NCBI GenBank assembly: GCA_002469545.1
Contig: DKMK01000029.1
Location: forward strand, 1 to 26,116
DNA: 26,116 nt
From: Rhodobacterales bacterium UBA7416
GTDB lineage: Bacteria > Pseudomonadota > Alphaproteobacteria > Rhodobacterales > Rhodobacteraceae
Direction: 5' to 3'
The position numbers were made by a program, and so were the translations under genes. The notes below the pieces were generated by a model. That model saw only the letters and a program-made list of their open reading frames with translations. It did no database searches and was not told the origin of the DNA. Of the stretch, positions 24,359 through 26,116 are shown piece by piece; the stretch's first letter is position 1; every line of letters begins with the position of its first letter.

Positions 24359-26116
24359 CTATTCCGCCGCGATCGCAGCGGCGCTGCGTGCTTTGGCGTT
24401 CTTTGATAATTCTGCCATTACTTCTGATGATCTGGCAATTGGATTTGTCAGATAATGATCTGTAACAGCATTCTTGAAGTTGGCTTTTCCAAGCTTTTTC
24501 GGTTTCAGCGTTGCGCCTGTGTTTTCACGTACAACATCCATAGCAGCCATTTCTGGATGTGCTGCAAACAAGTCTGAACGCAATGCGCTAAGGCTGTCAT
24601 ATGGTAACGTCGCGCCCAATTCAGCGGACAAAGCACGTAAAATGGCCCAATTTTCTTTCGCATCGCCTGGTGCGAAACCAGCGCGTGATGTCATTTGAAC
24701 GCGGCCTTCTGTATTCACAAAAATTCCGCTTTCTTCTGTGTAAGTTGCACCAGGCAAGATGACATCAGCGCGATGCGCACCACGGTCGCCATGCGAACCT
24801 TGGTATATAACAAATGGATTGTCAGCAATTTCAACTTCGTCTGCGCCAAGGTTGTAAACCACTTGCGCATCTTTTAACGCGGCTTTCATGCCACCCTTAG
24901 TATTGAAGCCAATATCCATGCCACCAACACGCGCCGCTGCCGTGTGCAAGATAAGCAATTTTGAATTGGTATTCTCGGCCAGTTGTTGTGCTGCCGCTAA
25001 CACGGCTTCGCCGTCTGCTTCTTGCAATGCGCCTTGACCAACAATAACAATTGAATTCTTTTTCTTTGTTGCCGCAGAAATCTTTTTGGAAACCAATGCG
25101 TCTAATGCAGCGCGATCTGTTCCAACGTGTGCATAATCATAAGTCAGATCAGCAGCTTGACCAACCAGCCCGACAACGGCACCATTCAGGTATGCCTTAC
25201 GGATACGCGCGTTTAAAACTGGTGCTTCTAAGCGTGGGTTCGTGCCGATCAATTGGATCATTTCCGCACTATCAATATCTTCGATGCTGGCCGTTCCGAC
25301 GTATGCGGCGCGATTTCCAGATGGCAGTTTCGCGTCATCAACGCGGCATTCAACATTGCCACCCATACCCGAAATCAGCTGTTTTAGCGCAAACATTGCT
25401 TCGACTGGTGCCAAGTCGCCTGCGATTGCAGCAACTTTTTTACCTTTGACTGCTTTTGCAATCGCTTTGAATGCTTCATCCCAGCTGGCTGGTGCCAACT
25501 TGCCGCGCACGCGTACGAACGGGCGATCTAGGCGTTGACGGCGAAGTCCGTCCCAAACGAAACGTGTTTTGTCTGAAATCCATTCTTCGTTCACGCCATC
25601 ATGATTGCGTGGTAAAATGCGCATTACTTCACGCCCCTTAGTATCCACACGGATATTCGATCCCAATGCATCCATCACGTCGATGGTTTCGGTTTTCTTA
25701 AGCTCCCAAGGACGTGCAGAGAATGCATATGGTTTTGATGTCAGTGCGCCAACAGGGCACAAATCAATGATATTTCCCTGTAATTCACTGTCTAATGTTT
25801 CGTTCAAGTATGATGTGATTTCAGAATCTTCACCACGGCCTGTTTGACCCATTTGCGTGATACCGGCCACTTCTGATGTAAAACGCACACAGCGTGTACA
25901 TGAAATACAACGTGTCATCGTTGTGGCTACCAATGGGCCCAAGTTCAGATCATCAACTGCGCGTTTTGGTTCACGGAAGCGAGAGAAATCAACGCCATAT
26001 GCCATTGCCTGATCTTGCAGATCGCATTCGCCACCTTGGTCACAAATTGGGCAATCAAGCGGGTGGTTGATCAACAAGAATTCCATCACGCCTTCGCGGG
26101 CCTTTTTGACCATTGG
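24359..26116 (-). CDS. nuoG: NADH-quinone oxidoreductase subunit G (partial, N-terminus outside the window)
   Basis: The 585 C-terminal residues are visible; the frame is open to the window edge, so about 100 N-terminal residues with the [2Fe-2S] domain are missing. The fragment begins with the N5 cluster motif HPLDCPICDQGGEC (His plus three Cys), then CISCTRCVRF and, later, DLCPVGAL, the four cysteines of a [4Fe-4S] cluster. A molybdopterin-oxidoreductase-like domain follows. The ATG near 26113 is internal, since the preceding codon (Pro) and the following TMVKKAREG-type context belong to the NuoG core. The protein carries electrons from the NADH module to NuoI. Confidence 0.96.
   Translation of the reverse strand, partial: PMVKKAREGVMEFLLINHPLDCPICDQGGECDLQDQAMAYGVDFSRFREPKRAVDDLNLGPLVATTMTRCISCTRCVRFTSEVAGITQMGQTGRGEDSEITSYLNETLDSELQGNIIDLCPVGALTSKPYAFSARPWELKKTETIDVMDALGSNIRVDTKGREVMRILPRNHDGVNEEWISDKTRFVWDGLRRQRLDRPFVRVRGKLAPASWDEAFKAIAKAVKGKKVAAIAGDLAPVEAMFALKQLISGMGGNVECRVDDAKLPSGNRAAYVGTASIEDIDSAEMIQLIGTNPRLEAPVLNARIRKAYLNGAVVGLVGQAADLTYDYAHVGTDRAALDALVSKKISAATKKKNSIVIVGQGALQEADGEAVLAAAQQLAENTNSKLLILHTAAARVGGMDIGFNTKGGMKAALKDAQVVYNLGADEVEIADNPFVIYQGSHGDRGAHRADVILPGATYTEESGIFVNTEGRVQMTSRAGFAPGDAKENWAILRALSAELGATLPYDSLSALRSDLFAAHPEMAAMDVVRENTGATLKPKKLGKANFKNAVTDHYLTNPIARSSEVMAELSKNAKARSAAAIAAE

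Overview
The window reads as chromosomal DNA of a marine-type alphaproteobacterium, most likely Rhodobacterales (Roseobacter-like). This rests on the complex I gene order running directly into birA, coaX and rnj, on the pentapeptide-protein type, and on moderate GC with AT-rich accessory patches. The taxonomic call is inference; no rRNA or tRNA gene is present to anchor it.

Layout. (1) 1-5380 is an accessory block: an XRE-type regulator (-), a 40-aa ORF (+) diverging from it, a GDSL/SGNH hydrolase and an atypical short-chain dehydrogenase (both -), an EamA transporter (+), and a pentapeptide-repeat gene broken by two single-base frameshifts (+). (2) 5381-10683 holds prfC (release factor 3, +), a putative AbiC-type phage-defence membrane gene lodged tail-to-tail against it (-), an exported metallo-beta-lactamase-fold protein without the usual HxHxDH motif (-), and an RhlE-type DEAD-box RNA helicase (+) with a hairpin leader. 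(3) 10680-26116 is one long minus-strand array. In transcription order it reads nuoG (5' end outside the window), nuoH, two paralogous exported proteins, nuoI, nuoJ, nuoK, nuoL, nuoM, nuoN, birA, coaX, rnj and a large unrecognised membrane protein.

How the genes work together. nuoG-N encode the peripheral and membrane arms of NADH:quinone oxidoreductase. Most junctions are translationally coupled (ATGA or TAATG overlaps, or Shine-Dalgarno sequences laid over the previous stop), and birA, coaX and rnj continue this coupling. The exception is between nuoH and nuoI: two AT-rich genes for periplasmic proteins interrupt the operon, with 109-bp and 211-bp gaps. They are paralogous, aligning without gaps over about 160 residues and sharing a CX7C...CX7C cysteine pattern. 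I do not recognise the family, and this pair is the best candidate here for something undescribed.

No tRNA, rRNA, CRISPR array, insertion sequence or integrase was seen. The longest stretch without a gene is 9063-9309 (247 bp), which holds divergent promoters and a hairpin.
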